From positions 62,001-126,000 of the forward strand of contig JACGCM010002671.1 in NCBI GenBank assembly GCA_014058105.1: a stretch of 64,000 nucleotides of DNA, given 5' to 3'. This DNA is from Kingdonia uniflora. Lineage: Eukaryota > Streptophyta > Magnoliopsida > Ranunculales > Circaeasteraceae. Positions within the stretch are counted from its first letter, which is position 1, and the number at the start of each line of letters is the position of its first letter. Under the pieces are notes generated by a model. It was not told the origin of the DNA, searched no databases, and saw nothing but the letters and a program-made list of their open reading frames with translations. Both the position numbers and the translations under genes were made by a program. This document shows, one piece after another, positions 46,307-56,936 of the stretch.

Positions 46307-47835
46307 TATATTCGAGCATCTGTCCCTCCTTAAAAATATTTTCGAGCAACCTCAGTACAGCATAACAATTGTCAGTAGAATAATGCTTTACCTTATGGTG
46401 CATGCAGTAAGGTCGGCTTTTGATTGGTTCCAATGGTTGTGAGAGACGGTAGAGCTTATCCTTTGTGAGGATTGCAAAAATTATGAAGATTCGACCATTC
46501 ATCTTTGGGAGGACCGGCTTGATTTGTGAGCCGCCTTTACGAGGGCTGTTGGTGTTTCCCTTGGCACGCTTTTGGTTACCCTGATCCTTCTTTTGTTCAG
46601 TATTCCAATCCGATGGATCTTTCATGGAAAGGACGAATTTAGTAGATTTATACCTTTCGGACATCATCCTTTCCAGGTCGACATAACTATTGACCTTGGT
46701 GATCATATCCTCCAAGGTCGCAGGTTTGTTGAGAAAGAGGTGCTCTTTGGCTTTGCAGTCGAGCTGGAGCGCATTGGTGAAAGCAGTAACAACTATTTTC
46801 TGATCGAGATTATCCACTTTACGCGCGAGCTTACAAATTCCTCGAGCTTCCCTCCGTACGACTATTAGAGATTGATAAGAGAATATAGATTTTCCTCTTT
46901 GTCTTTGTTGTGAGCATATGTCTTGATGAATTATTTCTGCAGTTGGTCGAACGTGTATATGGAGTCTCCAGGTAGAGAGTGGAACCATCAGAATGGTTCT
47001 TCGTGTAGAGTTGTAGTGAACATACGACAGGGAATGTGGCTGAGATTGGAATACAACCCTAATGAGTCACAGAATTGTTGAATGTGCTCCTTTGGATCAG
47101 CACCTTTGTACTTGCTAATTTTCAGAGTATGGAAATCTTTCGGAATATCCATATCGAATAGTTCTTTGGCAATTGGACTTCCTTGCAACTTGGTAAAGTC
47201 ATCGGTTGTGCCCAGAACCTGTGCTTCGATTAGCTCCTTAATACGTTGGTCTATATACTCTTGTGTGACATAGTGACGGGTCGGTTGAGTCGCTTGACAG
47301 GGAGGCTGTGGATTATGAGTACCAGTACCATCACTCAAACGATCTCGTACTAAAACTCGAGGCTGAGGTCTCTATTCTTTCTTTTGATGTATGGAATATC
47401 GGTGACCTCGGTTGATCTAAGATTGAACTTTCCCCCCAAATGAATGGAAGGTTGAGGTTCATTCCAAATATGTCTGGAAATAGCTTTGCTAGCGGCTCGT
47501 TGAGGCCCTAATCTTTCCCGCGCAGAAACCTGAGAGGCTTCTAGTACCTGATCACGATCTCGTGCTGGAGGAGCATGCTGAGTATCTTACAGAGCTTGCA
47601 AGACAGTCTGGATTGTTGTCATTTGATCTTCATGTTATTTAAGTGCTGTCAAACGAGCTTGTCTTTAGGCATCGAGCTCCTTCTCGCAGAGCACTCGGTC
47701 GCGAGTTAATTGTCGTTCGAGCTCGCTGCATTTCTCCGTTTCAGTATTGAGATTTGCTCGTAGCTCTGTAAGTTGTTCTGGCTCAACTGAGAGATCAAGT
47801 TAGACTCTGGTAGCTGGTCGCCTGGATGTGACCAT
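46233..47835 (-). pseudogene. Gag of Tat element 1
   Basis: The probable start is at 47,835 (MVTSRRPATRV), followed by a helical charged region with stops. The Gag core opens in 47,338-46,988 (PIAKELFDMDIPKDFHTLKI, YKGADPKEHIQQFCDSLGLY) and continues 46,988-46,233 (VVTAFTNALQLDCKAKEHLF, DLERMMSERYKSTKF, basic linker, YCMHHKVKHYSTDNCYAVLR). The last is the Tat-type zinc-knuckle-like segment. Frame changes break it. Confidence 0.85.
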
Positions 47836-47895
47836 GATTGAAATGTTGTAGTAGATTAACTGAATGCCTTAGGATATCATGGAAATAATCTATTT

Positions 47896-47913
47896 CCTAC
47901 TGACGGCGCTAAA
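47896..47913 (-). other. Primer binding site of Tat element 1
   Basis: Next to the inner edge of the 5' LTR the minus strand reads tttagcgccgtcagtagg, close to the TTTGGCGCCGTCTGTGGG-type site seen in plant Ty3/gypsy elements. The matching tRNA was not verified. Confidence 0.7.
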
Positions 47914-48533
47914 TGTAATGGCCTAATTCCGTGAGCTCGAAGTGGTCGGGAATTAGTCCTTACACCAATAAACCTGTGACAAAAATCTAATAATTAAGAA
48001 ATGACACAGGTGTCTAGCATGGAAAACCTATGAATAGGTAAAAACCACGACCTCATGTTGAGGATTTTTGTAATAGTAATGTTTATTGCTTTTGGCTGAT
48101 GGTATCTTATTACAAGTTATTTCTAGACTTAGAAATGATTGATCTTGTGAATAAGAATTTTAGAGCTTTGAGAATCTTAGAAAATATAGTTTTCTTTGTG
48201 ATTTCTCTCGTCTCTTTTCTGGTCCCTATCTCTTCTAGAACTTTTTCTTTATATAAGCCTCTTTTGCATCTTTTCTTCGTGCTGAAGTACGTTCTCCAAA
48301 TAATGGGGTTAGTGGTTGTTTGACTGGGTAACTGCTGAGTTCGTGAGAGACAGGTGGTTTTGACTTGTTCAGGTTTTTACTGTTTGAGCTCGACTCACGT
48401 TTCTTATCAGTTTGTGGAGTATGTAGCGATGCTGATTAGAGAAGTCATGTGGAGAGTGCGTGAGTTTGACATGGAGGTAATTCGAAGTAGCGACAACTCG
48501 ACTTTAGGTGAGATCTAGGGATAGGCCCTTACA
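47914..48533 (-). repeat. 5' LTR of Tat element 1
   Basis: The plus strand reads TGTAATGGCC...GGCCCTTACA and is followed by the target duplication GTCTG. It has the TATA word on the minus strand at 48,247-48,257, appropriate for gag-pol. Confidence 0.93.
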
Positions 48534-49330
48534 GTCTGCAAACATTCTTAGAGCGTCTTTTAGCTAATATCGCTGAGTTTGATAAAAGGGTGCGTGCCGT
48601 ATTCGACAATCTTGAGGAAAGGATGTGTGATTGAAGGAACTAATTTGGTTGAAAACTCATAGCGCAGTTCTCATGTTCTGCCTAACTTTTATAGTCATTT
48701 GATCGATTGTAACCTGACTTGACTCAATTTATCATCAGTTGTTCAATCTCTGCTCAATAACCCTTATGTAATATGTTTCCAGAAACACATGTCATTTGTT
48801 AGAGTACCCAATGGCATTTGAAAGTTTGTGTTTGTCTGTTTTGGTAATTGCAGGCAGTTTCATTTCCCCTAGGTTATTAATTCATCATACTAAATAGAGT
48901 AATTAACACTTTCATCTAACTTTTCATCTTACTTCCCTCAATTAACGCACATAAGTTACTATATTACCACATTGTTTGGTTAATTTAGCCCATCGCCACA
49001 AAATAACAAAGTTGGAAGAGGAGTTAGTTAAAATGGTTCGTTCTCTTAATATTGGGGTAGTTCCAAGCATAAGTGGACGCATACGGGAATGCTTTTCAAA
49101 TCATGGCCACTGCACCCATCACACTAAGTCCTAGGAAAATTCAATGGGAACAAGCTTTATATGACATGAGGGAGGACATTCATCGCCTGAATGATACGCT
49201 GAACTCCCTCAAACTCACCGTTCAAAGATTATCTGATAGGCTGGATGAATTGGAGGAAGTCGTAATATTTGGTTTACTTACTGTTATTTTCGTATGTTCA
49301 TGTTTTGATTTCTCCCTTATAGGCTTTTGA
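48534..49330 (+). pseudogene. Coiled-coil protein gene, 3' part (split by Tat element 1)
   Basis: Directly after the LTR the reading frame of the left part resumes: TFLERLLANIAEFDKRVRAV and a stop at about 48,631. A further coiled-coil segment occurs at about 49,073-49,330 (ALYDMREDIHRLNDTLNSLK, QRLSDRLDELEEV). Heptad-like spacing of Leu/Ile occurs in all three segments (left part, 48,540 and 49,150). The family is not recognised. Confidence 0.5.
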
Positions 49331-50640
49331 GTGAGGAATGATATGTAATTATCTAAGTATGGCTCATAATGGTACTTATTTTTAATTTGTATTACTTGAT
49401 CCTTATGTCATATGTTCTTAGATCCCTTACCATCTATAATTATTTATTTAGTTATTTTTATGGAGTTTTTAATGTCTTCACACGCGTATGTCTTGTTCGT
49501 GTGTGCAAGCTACTATATAATGAAATTTGCCGATAGACTCAACAAATGTAATGGAGAGAGCTCTGGTGAAAATGCGTTGGGCTATCCCACAAGGAACCCC
49601 AAACACATCTGTGAAAAAGGGTTCTGTTAGTAAGCTAGAGTTTGCATAAACAATGGTTAGCTTGTGTAGATGATGCGGTCTGCCCATACCAAATAGAAGA
49701 ACACAAGCTATGTCCAGAGGCTCTATCCTGAAACTTAGATTTTCTTTTATAAAAGGCTTCACCGAGAGGTGATAAGGATGTGCCACCGCTATGTACGAGT
49801 TACTGGTGGAGTACGGTCGCTAACTAAGTCTGAGTCAGATTCTGATATGTCCAATGAAGAAGAAGAAGAATGTATCACTAATTAGCGGGTCCGATCAAAG
49901 ACTTTCTAGTTGCGGTCTAAAACTTTGTAATATTTATTTTTGAGAATTTTGTGAGATGAAATAATTAGAACAATTACCATCTTCCGTTGTGTTATATCAA
50001 ACCTTGTCCTTAGTCTGAATGTTGCTACTCAAGCGCAGTTTGTCAAATTGTAGTCTTGATTTTTACTGGTATGTAATCTTTAACGCTCTTAATTAAGCCG
50101 GCGGTAAGTAGTCTAATTAATTCAATATCCCCTGAAAAGGCATAGAGTGAACCCATTAATTCTACTCCACTAACTGCCAACCATACATTAACTTTTACGT
50201 ACAATACTTCCCTATATTTCAATTATAAATAATGAAGTACATCTTCATGCTTCAAGTTAAGCAAGTCTTCGTCACTACGTCAAGAAGCACTATGTGAAGA
50301 AGATTTCCCAACATGGTGTGAAAGCTGGTGGATGAAATAGTACGCTAACAATGAAGTAGCTAATGAGGCCGCAAAAGAAATGGATGACAATAGAGATTTT
50401 CCAGGAAATATAAAAGTTCTGGGTCAAATAGAGGAAGCTTATATCAACGAAGAAGTATATGAAGAAATGGAGGTGAATGAGGATGTCGTTCTTATATTAG
50501 AAGAACAATACGCTACGATCTTTCTTTGATGTTAACTGTCTTTTGAATATAAATCTGTATTTTGCATAATATAACTTATCAACCAAGAAGTGTACAAACA
50601 AAATATAACATCATTGGTCATACAGATAACTGATAAGCCA
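49331..50640. other. Region without a supported gene
   Basis: Some plus-strand coding-like scraps (acidic EEEEECI near 49,860; EVYEEMEVNEDVVLILEEQY near 50,450) may be 3' exons of the coiled-coil gene. Nothing can be assigned. Confidence 0.35.
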
Positions 50641-50672
50641 AGTAGTACACAAACTTCTAACTTCATTCACGC

Positions 50673-50986
50673 TCATATTTGTTGTACAGATCCTTTCTCA
50701 AACTTGCCCTGAAACTCCATTTCTGCCACAATAATGGAGGAAGGCTCACTTTGTACAATAGAGGAAACCTCCCCGAACCATATGCGAAAATGAAAACGAT
50801 TTGTTAGACAGCGGTAAAATTTCCTACCGCTATGTTGCTCAGCGTTATCGACTCTATAAATGTCACTGTACACGCAAAACATGACCACATCAATCCACGA
50901 CCATAAGCTACAATCATTTTGACCATGGTGACATACACAAAAGTACCGATTTGAGTTTCGGATGGTTTGGGAAAGATGAATGACAC
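50673..50986 (-). pseudogene. Possible GRF-type zinc-finger remnant
   Basis: The minus-strand segment NAEQHSGRKFYRCLTNR...FRIWFGEV resembles the Gly-Arg-Phe block (NxGRxFYxC...C.FFxWxD) of GRF zinc fingers. It lies between the two convergent genes of the MULE-like unit. It is too short and eroded for a firm call. Confidence 0.35.
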
Positions 50987-51949
50987 ATTTTTAATTGCAC
51001 CAACAAACGTATCTCTGCATCACCACCGCTCTCTTCAAAGATGTATATGATTTTTCTATGAAATAGGGGCCTTTTATAAAGCCATGAAACACTCATTAAT
51101 GATATACATCAAAGTAGGGCAAAATTTGAACTACAAATTGCCCGGTAACCAATTCTTCAGGACAATTGATAAATTTTGATATTACTGATGACAATTCTTT
51201 AGTTAGATCACCTAGATAGAGCCATAATGTTTTTATGAAATTAACAAAAGAGAAACAAAAATTACATACCCTTTAGATTATAAGTACTAGACATATGCAT
51301 CAGGCGGAGTGGTGGGACTCAGTACGAATCTCGCCTCACAATTGGGGAGTCTCGCATTTAGAATATATACCATGTCAGCAAAATGAGCTACACAGTCAAC
51401 CATTCTTCTCATTGTTTGTTGAATTTGATTCAAATGTGATTTAAGGTTATAAGACATAGGTAAGCTAACCAGAGGTAAGCCAAAATCACGTTCGAGACAC
51501 TTTTGGTCATTTATTTTGGCACATCATTTCATATATTATATGACAATGTCTTCGTTTATATGTTATTGATAATGTTGTCGTATGATTTTTTACTATTCGG
51601 ATATCCTATAATATGTTAATGATAGTGTTTTTCATCAATTGTGTCATGTATTTCCACAGATTGTATCATATGTCAATGATAATAGTTTCGTTTATAAATA
51701 TAGTAAAAACAATGTTTGCAAAAGTTGGCCAGTATTATATGCAAGTTGAATAGATCACAAATGCATTTTAAAAGTTAGTACCAGTTACAATAATTTACAA
51801 AAGTTGGTAACAGTTACAACAATTTACAAAATTTAAGATCTGAAGTTCATTGTAGATAGGGATACCAAAATAATTTATTCCGTACGTTTTAAATATCAAA
51901 AGTTGGTTCAGAAGGTCTTCAACGCACACTTGTTGCTACATCATCGTTT
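50987..51949. other. AT-rich region between the GRF-like remnant and the transposase
   Basis: I see no gene. Several near-repeats of tcatatgt(c/t)a(a/t)tgataatg occur at 51,530-51,700. Confidence 0.4.
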
Positions 51950-54750
51950 TCTATTGGTTAAAAAGAGGGAATCATAGCGGGATCATAGTTCAATGAAAAT
52001 ATCGGAGCCATTGTCAAATGAGTATGATCGTCATTTGGAAGCGGTTGAACCCTACATGACCTACGGTTGTGACCTTGTTGTCTACATACATCGCAAATCC
52101 TTACATTTACGGGTAAACCTGGTATTATTTTCCTCTTTAATCGATGTGTTCTTGGACGACCAGACGAAACCTTAGGAATTGGAGCAAGAATTTATGGGTC
52201 TTTAGGACCGATTTTCCATTGTTCAAAGCCTTTTACTAGAACCCAAATGGGCTCATAAACTACCCAAGACCATTCATTTGTGTAATATAAAGACACAAAT
52301 GTTGTTGGATCAACTCTAGCCCTATCTATTATGCGTAATGAGTGATCATATGAGTATCTTCATCATTTGCCACCACCAGCAGGTGCAAGTATGTTCTTCA
52401 AGATTGACAACATCAGTTCTACCGCTACCGGTTATTTGGCAAATGGCTTGGCTCGAATGAACTCTTACGTCTAATTTATTTGCTACAACTCTTCTGTTCA
52501 CTAAATGGTGTTATGTTCATATAGTATAGCGAGCTTCAGACATAGCTACCTCCCTCCTCTCAAACGAATAACCCATACAGATTTTACACATTTCCTTAAT
52601 AAAGACATGAATTGGGAAATTTCTAACACTAAGAATTACTACATTCCAACTCTCGACGTGATTAGAGTAGCAAATACCATACCTGCGTGATAGAGACAAG
52701 TGACAAGAGATAACGTCTCAAAAGGCAAAGTTCTTCGTAATCTACCTATTCAATGATATGTACACATTCGTCCAACTGTCCATGGGAATACCATGTATGT
52801 ATGTGTACCCTTCTTGGACCGAAGTACGGATTCCAGTCATGATCCTTTTGAACTCAGTTACAGTGAAAGCTTCAGCTGCCAATCTAAAGAAAATCATTGT
52901 AACATCGATTTTGAACTTGATGTTGTTTGAGATGTGAAAGGCACAAAATGTATGGACAACCTTTGAGAACACTTTGGGAAAAACATTCAAATCTCCATGA
53001 TTTTTGTTAGAGATTGTAACAAATGGAGTATTAAATCAATTAAAATTGAAGTTAAACATCTCGAAGAAGTAAGTCTAGCTTTTGGTTTTTTCCTATTCGA
53101 CAACTGTGAATATTAGAGGGAAGATTGAATTGCAGGGATTAACACCAAGGGTTGTGAGTAGAGTTCCACAGTATCTCTCTTTCATAAAAGTGCCACCAAT
53201 CACTACAATAGATCTCAGTAGACTGTATGATTTTTTTAGCAAGCCCAAAACACCAAAAACACCTTTAGAACCTATCCCCCTCAATCTTTATGTCAGAATT
53301 TGTTTTTTGGGTCGACTGCCTTAACCTCCTGAATGTAAATTGTAAGGAGTTGATAAGTGTAACTGAACTTTTCATTCATCTATAAGTGCACTGGACAGAT
53401 GGTAAGTTCAAAGAAAAAAAATGACATGGTAACGTAATACCACTGACAAGTAAACATATTACAAATGGCAAGCTTGTACAATATCCAGAAATGGGAAGGT
53501 GTACATGACAAGTCCAAGAGGGACACAATACAAATGGGTTGGGACAAATACAAATGACAATGATAGATAAAACAACTTACAAATAAACATATTACAATGA
53601 CAAGATCTTACTATATCCATAAGTGGGAAGGTGCGCATTACAAGTGACAAAGGGGCATAGTACAAATGGTGATGGGGAAAATAAAAATGACAAGGTATAA
53701 CTATATTCTTACTTTTTTTGTGTACCTCGACTAACACTTTATTTTTGGCATTCCAACCAATCCGGTATGTTACATCTACTCCATATCGGTCATGCATATC
53801 ACCAACAATTGCATATGGTTTATAGTTTGGGTCTTTTCTTAGTTTTGCCTTCATCAAGGATGAAACCCATTTATAAGGCGCCACTTTCAAAGACATTCAA
53901 GCTACTCATTCTATAGGGTGGCATGTGTGAGTTTAAAAATGCATCTTAATTGTATATATGGATGAACCGTGCACAAGTGTAGCGTAGACTTATCAAGTGC
54001 AGCCCTCAACTTTACATCGTATAATAATTTTTGGCTGGTTACTCAAAATGTGTATGACGTTGAACTTATGTCCAATAGCATAAGCTCTTATGTGGTTCTT
54101 AAATGCATTCCGGTTATGAAATAAATTACCTACGGCTAAACTTCTATTGATGTCATAGGCGTTCTTGGTATAAGATGCAGACATGACTGTGAAACCCATG
54201 GCTGATAAAGGAATTTTATTGAGTAATACAACAAATGACAAGATATATCTAAATTGTGATAGATAATTAAAAAATGATTAACAAATTAAGAAGGAAGACA
54301 TTGCAGTTGTACACATCCACCTACGGGTGCAGAAGGTGCAGTTAAAATAGGAGTATATGGTCTTTGAAGGAGCATTTGCAAGAGGAACATCACTTATGAT
54401 TTTTGAAGGAGCATTTGTGAGAGGAACATCATCTATCATGGGTTCCCATGGAGCAACTGTGGGAGGCGATACGTCGTCAATAATGGGTTCTGAAGCTACC
54501 TTAAGATCCAAATCATTATTGACAGTTCTTCCACTACCTGTTTTACTATAGGTAGGTAGGTAGTATTGTTAACATTAAAGCACAACATAAACATAGGTAA
54601 AGGATCTCACCGTGTTCAGATACCCTTCGAGGTTCAACTTCTACCATGTAGACTGGATAACCCCGGCAACTCTGTCCCCTCTCCATATGTTGAACCAATG
54701 TTTTGAAACGGTAACTCGGTGTCAAAATCCATTGTGTCGTCCTCAAGTTT
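51950..54750 (-). pseudogene. MuDR-type (MULE) transposase, broken
   Basis: This enzyme would excise and insert the MULE. Order on the minus strand: an acidic/Pro-rich N terminus (about 54,511-54,278); the MuDR DNA-binding domain (54,241-53,993: AVGNLFHNRNAFKNHIRAY, IIIRCKVEGCT); VAPYKWVSSLMKAKLRKDPN and DVTYRIGWNAKNKVLVEV (53,896-53,720); the DDE core start (53,284-53,093: VVIGGTFMKERYCGTLL, SIFPLIFTVVE); helix region HTFCAFHISNNIKFK, AEAFTVTEFKRIM (52,990-52,742); RRYGICYSNHVESWNVV (52,699-52,517); and a zinc-knuckle tail with GRPRTHRLKR and CRQQGHNRRSC in shifting frames (about 52,175-52,020). The first catalytic Asp (usually [ILV]-D-G-T) reads Gly. Intervening sequence may be introns. Confidence 0.82.
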
Positions 54751-55796
54751 ACCCACTCATAGAACAGTAGCCAATCCCACTACCATCCATATGTGAATAG
54801 GAGATTTTTGATAAACTGATGTTTGCATATTAATTATTACAGCGTAATCATTCCCGGTTAAAATTTCTCATAGAGAACCAAAGGCGAAGTTGCATAAAAA
54901 GGCAGTCACATAAATTTTAGTTGTTCACTGTAGAATTTATATGAAATCCATGAATGATATACTCATTGAAATTTTGGTCATCTTCATTTTACCTCCATTA
55001 TAGCAGGTAATAGATCCGTTTCTAGGGAGTGCAATTGTACCACCAAATTGAATGGTAACATACAGTTTCACCGGCAAAAACATTATGATGATTGTACAAC
55101 AACTGAAAAGTAAATGACAAATAAATGACAAAACATACTAAAATATATGATGAGAAAGCACAAAGATATAAATGGCAAAACAACACCTGAGGTATTCAAA
55201 GCTTTTGCTAGATTTGGAATAAGAGAAACTTTTGTACCTGGGAAGAGTAGGAAGCTTTTTATGAAGGAGGATAAATGACAAAACAAACTGAAATATATGA
55301 TGAGAAAATACATAAATAAATAGTAAAACAACACCTGAGGTATTAGAAGCTTTTGTTAGATTTAGAAGAAGAGAAGCTTTTGTACCTGACATTAAGCAAT
55401 TACATCGTTTAGAAGAAGAGAAGAATTCATTTGGAAGATTTCCTTTGAAAGGATTCAATTAGGGGGAAAGTGGCTTTTGTTTGGAAGAAAGCAATTACAT
55501 CGCAGGTATTATCCACTTGTTAAGAGTAGAATATTATAGAACTTGTTATTTAATGTACTGTCATCTATTCACTATTTGCTAGTATATATTAAATTTTAAA
55601 TTTTGGATTGTAGGTGCATAAGACTAGGGGAGTAGGTGTCAGAGTATTCTTTTGGTAAACAAAGTATATCTTATAAGGGACGATCTGGCGAAAGTATCCA
55701 TTTGGGTATAATGGTATTAAAGTATTTTTTTGGATAATTTGCTTAAAAAGTGTTTATCAAAATGCAGCCATAGAAAAATGTCAAAAACACTATTAC
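54751..55796. other. Right flank of the MULE-like unit, with a ~149-bp duplication
   Basis: Two copies of a segment with aatatatgatgagaaa (55,142 and 55,291), caacacctgaggtatt and cttttgtacctg lie head to tail at about 55,115-55,412. No gene is supported. The TIR-like aagcaaattatcc (minus strand) is near 55,747. Confidence 0.5.
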
Positions 55797-56412
55797 TGTA
55801 ATGGCCTAATTATGTAAGCTCGATATGGCTTGGAATTAGTTCTTATACCAATGCTCATGTGATAAAAAGTAACATGAAATAAGAAATGACACAGGTGATT
55901 TAGCGTGGAAAACCTCTGAATAGGTAAAAAACCATGACCTCGAGTTGAAGGTTTTTGTAATAGTGACTTTTATTGCTTAAGGATGATATCATATTACAAG
56001 TGATCTCTCGACTTAAAAATATTTAATCTTGTAAATAGAAAGTTTTGATGTTTTGAAAATCTAGAAAATGAAGTTTTCTTGGTAATTTCTCGTATATTTT
56101 TCTGGTCTTTATCTCTTCTAGAATTTTTCCTTTATATAGGCCTTCTCCGCAGTTCTTTATCGTACTAAAGCACATTCTCCGAATAATGTGGTTAGTGGCG
56201 GTTGACTGAGTAACTGTTAAGTTTGTGAGAGACAGGTATCTTTGACTTGTTCATGTTTTTTTATTTGAGCTTGACCCACATTCTTCATCAGTTCGTGGAG
56301 TAGGTGTCGATATCGATTGTTGATGTCACGTATAGAATGCGTGAGTCTAACATTGAGGTAGTTCGAACTGGAATAACTCGATTTAGGTTAGATCGAGGGA
56401 TAGGCCCCTACA
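55797..56412 (-). repeat. 3' LTR of Tat element 2
   Basis: Plus strand TGTAATGGCC...GGCCCCTACA, 616 bp, clearly alignable to the 620-bp LTRs of element 1 but more diverged. The minus-strand TATA word is at 56,130-56,140. Its target duplication partner is outside the window. Confidence 0.9.
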
Positions 56413-56674
56413 AGCGCCCCCTCACAACCGAAGTCACGAGTGGCTTTGGTTGAGAAAGAATTTGTGGGTATATGGGTAATTGCGTTTGAAGTTCGAAAAT
56501 GAAGGAAGTAATTATGTGAATTTGACTGCATAGAAAATACGCATGTTATGGGAGACATTTGTACATTAAATGTTGATGAGAATATTGATGTACGCGACGT
56601 TTAGGGTTTTGAGAGTTTTATCTGTATTGAATGATGACGCTTGGGGAAATGTACCTGCACATTAAATATCAGGG

Positions 56675-56685
56675 TTATATAAATA
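56675..56685 (+). promoter_or_regulatory. TATA-like box of the antisense extra gene, copy 2
   Basis: ttatataaata, with the same flanking words as copy 1 (gggttatataaa, aggattgtgacaaagta). Confidence 0.6.
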
Positions 56686-56747
56686 ATACCTATACTAAGG
56701 ATTGTGACAAAGTAAGCTGTTTATTGTAAAATTTTCTGGAAGTCTTA

Positions 56748-56936
56748 TTGATGATGGTGAAGACCCAGATAATGGTTTATGAAGAGATGATTTTTGTTGA
56801 GATGCAAAAGTTGAAGTTGAGATATTTAGGTGATCAGTCTTTGGAGATGCCAACCCCCATTCCCGTTCTATCGACATATCAAAGTATGTTGGAAGAAGAA
56901 GCGGTTAAAGCTGAGGAAGATTTTTACTGTATGTAG
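56748..56936 (+). CDS. First ORF of the extra gene region, copy 2
   Basis: 62 residues (MMMVKTQIMVYEEMIFVEMQ...) with LKLRYLGDQSLE and PTPIPVLSTY conserved with 35,239-35,406 of copy 1. No known family. Confidence 0.5.
   Translation: MMMVKTQIMVYEEMIFVEMQKLKLRYLGDQSLEMPTPIPVLSTYQSMLEEEAVKAEEDFYCM

Larger units (their letters stand above)
34286..48533 (-). mobile_element. Tat element 1: complete Ty3/gypsy retrotransposon with antisense extra gene
   Basis: Two 620-bp LTRs (34,286-34,905 and 47,914-48,533) are flanked by the target duplication GTCTG (34,281-34,285 and 48,534-48,538). Read on the minus strand: 5' LTR, primer site of GCGCCGTC type, gag, protease, RT, RNase H, second (archaeal-type) RNase H, integrase, ~160-bp tandem repeat, a 7-kb region carrying a gene on the opposite strand, polypurine-like tract and 3' LTR. 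The second RNase H and the antisense extra gene place it in the Tat lineage (Ogre/Retand/Grande relatives). Gag-pol is full of stops, so it is not autonomous. Confidence 0.93.
33861..55760. mobile_element. Probable MULE-type unit, split by Tat element 1
   Basis: A MuDR-type transposase (minus, about 54,750-51,950) and a coiled-coil gene (plus, from 33,972) converge, as the two genes of MuDR do. Sequence at the edges is weakly similar when one side is inverted: aggcaaattcacc near 33,877 and aagcaaattatcc on the minus strand near 55,747. The target-site duplication of Tat element 1 shows that 34,285 and 48,534 were once adjacent. The assignment of both genes to one element is inference. Confidence 0.45.

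Noticed and set aside
42226..47835. Endogenous pararetrovirus
   Set aside because: Protease, RT and RNase H alone would allow it, but integrase, LTRs, a target duplication and a second RNase H show an LTR retrotransposon. No movement-protein sequence is seen.
50673..50888. Confident zinc-finger gene
   Set aside because: Only one short block resembles a GRF finger, so it is kept as a low-confidence remnant.
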